DNA from: Nymphaea colorata
Lineage: Eukaryota > Streptophyta > Magnoliopsida > Nymphaeales > Nymphaeaceae
Reading direction: 5' to 3'
DNA: 64,000 nucleotides
Assembly: GCF_008831285.2 (NCBI RefSeq)
Contig: NC_045148.1
Location: 8,623,001 to 8,687,000 of the forward strand
The notes beneath the pieces are model-generated. The model did not search any database and was not told the DNA's origin. It saw only the letters and a program-made list of their open reading frames with translations. The position numbers were made by a program, and so were the translations under genes. Every line of letters begins with the position of its first letter. Position 1 is the first letter of the stretch. Shown piece after piece: positions 60,747 through 64,000 of the stretch.

Positions 60747-61381
60747 TCATTGTAACTCAGGATGATGCAAATACTCATTGATTCATTTATCAGGAAATAA
60801 CTTCAAAGGAAACTTCATATTACCAACATAAGAAGTTCAGATTGTAATAACCGTGAATACCTGCAGAGATGAGCATTTCAACACATCACAGTATCCACAT
60901 TTTCCTTGCCACAGTTATGAATGTTTCGAAGTTTTGAGTTGTGATGGTCTTTTTTTTCTGGCTTGTTTTTTTGTTGGGCATTAAAATTTACAGTTACTAT
61001 CTTCTTTCTTTCTATTTGTGTTTTTTCTGGCTTGTTTTTTTTATTGGGCATTAAAATTTACAGTTACTATCTTCTTTCTTTCTAGTTGTCACTTGTTAGT
61101 GATGTGTACCTTATAGTTGCTACTCTGATGATCAGGATATAGTGGACGTGAGGCATGGATCCTGGTTTGATCCTTTGGAAGATGTCCAAGGCAAGCTAGA
61201 TGGGCTTGTCAGTAATCCTCCCTATATTCCAAGTGATCAAATCTCTGGATTGCAAGCTGAAGTTGGCAGACATGAACCATTAAGTGCACTGGATGGAGGT
61301 CAAAATGGCATGGATGATCTTCTTTGCATATGCCGAGGATCTGTTACTGCTTTACGACCTGGTGGATTTGTAGCTTTTGAG
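58968..61381 (+). CDS. HEMK: HemK/PrmC-type release factor glutamine methyltransferase (first two exons; 3' end outside window)
   Basis: Exon 1 is 58968-59663 (232 codons, ends CAG/GTGTG) and exon 2 is 61136-61381 (82 codons, ends GAG/GTACA); both junctions are phase 0. The product N5-methylates the glutamine of the GGQ motif in class I peptide-chain release factors, using S-adenosylmethionine. Seen: a basic, hydroxylated N-terminus (about 1-45) suggesting an organelle transit peptide; RPFQYVVG 134-141; IPRPET 158-163; SAM-binding LGTGSG 188-193; acidic VDLS 212-215; and the catalytic NPPY at 259-262 followed by IPSDQI. The end FVAFE should be followed by about 40 more residues (family motif 'NG-Q'), but no such exon was found before 64000, so intron 2 exceeds 2.6 kb. 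The ATG at 58968 is followed by alternatives at 58971 and 58989. Confidence 0.9.
60556..60744. mobile_element. Truncated relative of the intron-2 element, with (AT)n tract
   Basis: 60556-60625 reads ATGTCACATAGGTGCGGGG, then AAAAAATTTAGGTGCGGCGG. It closely matches the left end of the element at 62707 (ATGTCACATAGGTACGGG, then AAAAAACTTGGGTGCGGGG). It is followed by an 80-bp (AT)n tract (60665-60744), after which similarity is lost. It lies in HemK intron 1. Confidence 0.7.
60952..61089. repeat. 69-bp tandem duplication before HemK exon 2
   Basis: Copy 1 at 60952-61020 and copy 2 at 61021-61089. Each contains TCTGGCTTGTTTTTT, GGGCATTAAAATTTACAG and CTTCTTTCTTTCTA. The pyrimidine-rich segment ends about 45 bp before the exon 2 acceptor, so the duplication doubled a potential splicing tract. 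Confidence 0.92.
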
Positions 61382-62706
61382 GTACAATTTATACTTTTGT
61401 TAGGCAAAAATATTGTGATGCATAATTAAGTATGCAGACATTTTTCCACCCTTATGAGTTGGCAAACAGGCATCCATTCCCAATCAAAGTTGCATAATTT
61501 TCTGAGCATATTGGTTTGGTCCTACAGTTGGAGCCAACCAAATGCTCAACTAATTGCTGTAAGAAGGTTTTAAAGAAACATTTCTACATACTTTGTATAA
61601 GTAATCCTGCTGCTTATTTCATGGTCAATCTGTTGATTCTTGAGGAGTTTGGTACATGAAAATTCTATTTGATTGATGATGGACCATCCTTTAACAAGAT
61701 TTCACTTTTCTTTTTTGTTTCGATTTTGTATTAGTATCACACACATGTCCACTTCTTTTTCAAATTTCTGATCATGGGTGCATCTTCCATCAATTACGTA
61801 AGATTGCAGGAAGGGAATTTGATTAGGGACATGGATTCTTTGAATATGCCAATTTTTTTTTAATAATGTAGCTTATGTTATAAAACATATGTATTTTATG
61901 TCACATGTGTATGTACATAGACTACTCATATTCTGGTGTTTGTGTGTGTGCCTGCATGCACCCTAGGATATATATGAGTACCTTGTGACACTGAACAAAG
62001 TGGCAACTGGCATGTCCATAAGTGAGTTTTTTTTTTCTTCTCTCCCAAACTGTAGGATGAAATGACATAGTTCATACCTGCTTGGGATTCCCCCAAAGAT
62101 CTTGAAATTTAGTGTCTAATTGGAACACAAAAAATCTTTAAATTTCTCCATGGGATGAGAAGCTAGGTCTAGTTTTCTTCACTCTTTGGATATCCCCAAG
62201 GTCAACTATTAATAATATTTAAGCTTTTTGTGAAAGAAACAAGGTCTAACACAAGTTAATGGTGGAAGTGATTTCATAATGGCAATTGCTAGACTCAAAA
62301 ATTATGTGAAAAGACAAAACGCCTCACTTCAGTACAATACTGGTGGATCTTAATTCAAAAATTGATCTTACTACCAAAGGAAGACTTCTTGCTGTAAGTG
62401 TGGTATATCGGGTCATATGAAACCTATTTTCCCAAAATTCAAGAAAAGGAAAGATAGAAGAGAAGATATCTCCTGCTGAAATAGTGCATTTAAAGTGGAA
62501 GGAGAATCGATTGGAGGCGTGTCTATCTCACAACGTGTAATGTTCTTCAACCTTTTCTTAGAAGAGGAACACTCTTACCAAAGCTGCAGATTCATCCTCG
62601 TGTCATGTATGGATTTTTGCCTCATAGATTTTGAGGAATCTTTTTTATAAGATCCCTTACAGATCTCTTTTTATTTGAATGCACTAAATTATAAGGGAGC
62701 TAGGTT
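61382..62706. other. HemK intron 2, left part
   Basis: No exon found. Contains a degraded copia gag zinc knuckle (next entry). Confidence 0.45.
62280..62470 (+). pseudogene. Copia gag CCHC zinc-knuckle relic
   Basis: At about 62390-62450 the plus frame reads CCKCGISGHMKPIFPKFKKR. This is the CX2CX4HX4C knuckle of Ty1-copia gag with the last cysteine replaced by phenylalanine. It is followed by a basic stretch. The surroundings are full of stops. It sits in the HemK intron, in the same orientation as the gene. Confidence 0.6.
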
Positions 62707-62800
62707 ATGTCACATAGGTACGGGTACTGGTGCGGGTATGGGTACCGGTGCGGATACGGGTACAGACCATTTTTAAAAAACTTGGGTGCGGGGGTATGGC

Positions 62801-62871
<71 letters not shown>

Positions 62872-63851
62872 AAAAATTACAAATAGAACCCCATATACAT
62901 ATTCAGCCATTACAACTTATATCTAAAAAGCACCTAGCAAGACAGAACCAAAAGACAAGAATGAGAATGTTAAATAAAATGCAGATTTAAGTGGTCATGA
63001 TAAAGGTCAGAACCATGCCAAAGCACAAATATGCACTAAGCAGCACAGGGATAAAATGTCATGTAATCAAATGCCACAATCACAACACAAAGATTCACAT
63101 AGATGGACTTGCAGAGAAGGACATCTAAAGGGTCTATTAGCAAATGTAACCATACACCAAGACAGCGAAAGGGGACACTACAACTACAAAAAAAAAGGAA
63201 CACTACGACGAAAGGGGAAACAAGACAGCGAAAGAAAAATGGACAGCGGAACAAGGGAACAACAAATAGAGAACCAATATTATCGTTAAATCTTTTTTGC
63301 GACAATATGTCATGATAAAGCCAGGACGAAGAAAGAAAAATGGACAGCGGCATGCCAATCGAAAGAAAAATCACCACAACAAGAAAGGGGTGAACGCCGG
63401 TAGAGAAACGCCTCCAATCGACCCCACAAACTCCTTTCTTCTTCTTCTTCTTCTTCCTTCTTAAAACTTAGTACGACCCAAAACTCAGTTCGTCGTCTTC
63501 CCTTCGCCGCTCACCGTACGCCCGTCGCCGCCTGCCAGTCTTTCGGTGAAGGTTGAAGACCGAGGTGAAGGGAAGACGAAGAACAATGGTGGTTTAACTT
63601 TAAAGGTTAATAATTTTAACGTGAAATATGTAAAAAATGTTAAAAAATAAAAAACGATAAAATTCAAAATCAGATAGATTTAGACTCGGTCAACTTTGAC
63701 CGAGTCTAAAAAAGGTCGAACATGACCTTGGGTGCGTTGACCGAACCCAGTGCGGTCAACGCAGCACCCATGCCGCATCCATGGGCGTACCCGTACCGGT
63801 ACCGGTACCGTGCTGGTACTCCTCCTTTGGAGGAGTACCCGTGTGACTTAG
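62707..63851. mobile_element. Inserted DNA element with terminal inverted repeats, (CA)n(TA)n and three hairpins
   Basis: Left end ATGTCACATAGGTACGGG followed by GGTACTGG / GGTACCGG repeats. Right end is the inverted counterpart, with CCGTACCGGTACCGGTACC and finally GAGTACCCGTGTGACTTA. GGAGCTAGGTT occurs on both sides (62696-62706 and 63851-63861), a 9-11 bp target-site duplication of the length typical of Mutator-like elements. It contains a compound microsatellite (62804-62869) about 100 bp from the left end, and hairpins at 63679-63839 near the right end. No transposase was seen, so it is non-autonomous. It interrupts HemK intron 2. Confidence 0.75.
62804..62869. repeat. Compound (CA)n(TA)n microsatellite
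   Basis: (CA) units at 62804-62840 followed by (TA) units at 62841-62869. It occupies the same place in this element as the (AT)n tract of the truncated relative at 60665. Confidence 0.95.
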
Positions 63852-64000
63852 GAGCTAGGTTTATACTGCTAAAACTTCTTTCAATGTGAAAGCTTTTGGA
63901 AATTTTGAATCAAATGTTCTCAATAAAAAAATATCTTACCAATAGTTACAGTATTTCCTAAGCTTAATATGATTGTCACAATTGGAATTGTCTTTTCAAA
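63852..64000. other. HemK intron 2, right part to window end
   Basis: AT-rich; no exon recognised before the window ends. Confidence 0.45.

Overview
The window is nuclear DNA of a flowering plant. Its genes have GT-AG introns and belong to plant families: a PHOS-type universal stress protein, a single B-box zinc-finger regulator, G-type lectin S-receptor-like kinases and an organelle-type release-factor methyltransferase. The genes sit in long AT-rich spacers full of retrotransposon and DNA-transposon relics and (TA)n tracts. Coding exons are GC-richer than the spacers, especially S-RLK1 exon 1, the B-box gene and methyltransferase exon 1. I cannot name the species.

Layout. 1-397 is the 3' end of a universal stress protein gene (+). 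398-23080 has no intact gene that I recognise. It holds decayed FAR1/MULE transposase pieces in both orientations (5.8-7.7 kb), a broken Ty1-copia polyprotein (12.0-14.1 kb, -), a second copia RNase H piece (17.2 kb, +), several short tandem duplications and possible terminal-inverted-repeat elements. 23081-24417 is a two-exon B-box gene (-), with an unusually dense cluster of ACGT/G-box motifs upstream at 24.6-25.3 kb. 25.4-38.4 kb is again transposon debris: three related CGAG-rich inverted-repeat elements, a LINE reverse transcriptase relic, a MITE-like element and a segmental duplication. 38408-44594 and 50268-56367 are two complete seven-exon S-receptor-like kinase genes in direct tandem, with a solo LTR between them. 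58968 onward is a HemK/PrmC methyltransferase whose first two exons are inside the window. Its second intron exceeds 2.6 kb and contains an inserted element with terminal inverted repeats, a 9-11 bp target-site duplication and three consecutive hairpins.

How the genes relate. The receptor kinases should act at the plasma membrane, the B-box protein in the nucleus and HemK in an organelle. Nothing in the sequence indicates one joint pathway. However, the neighbourhood USP(PHOS) - BBX28/29-like - S-RLK - S-RLK matches, from memory, the Arabidopsis block At4g27320 - At4g27310 - At4g27300 - At4g27290. This suggests an old conserved block inflated here by transposons. No tRNA, rRNA or CRISPR array was recognised. 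I did not find a convincing undescribed system; the points most worth checking are the conserved block, the G-box cluster and the hairpin-rich element in the HemK intron.
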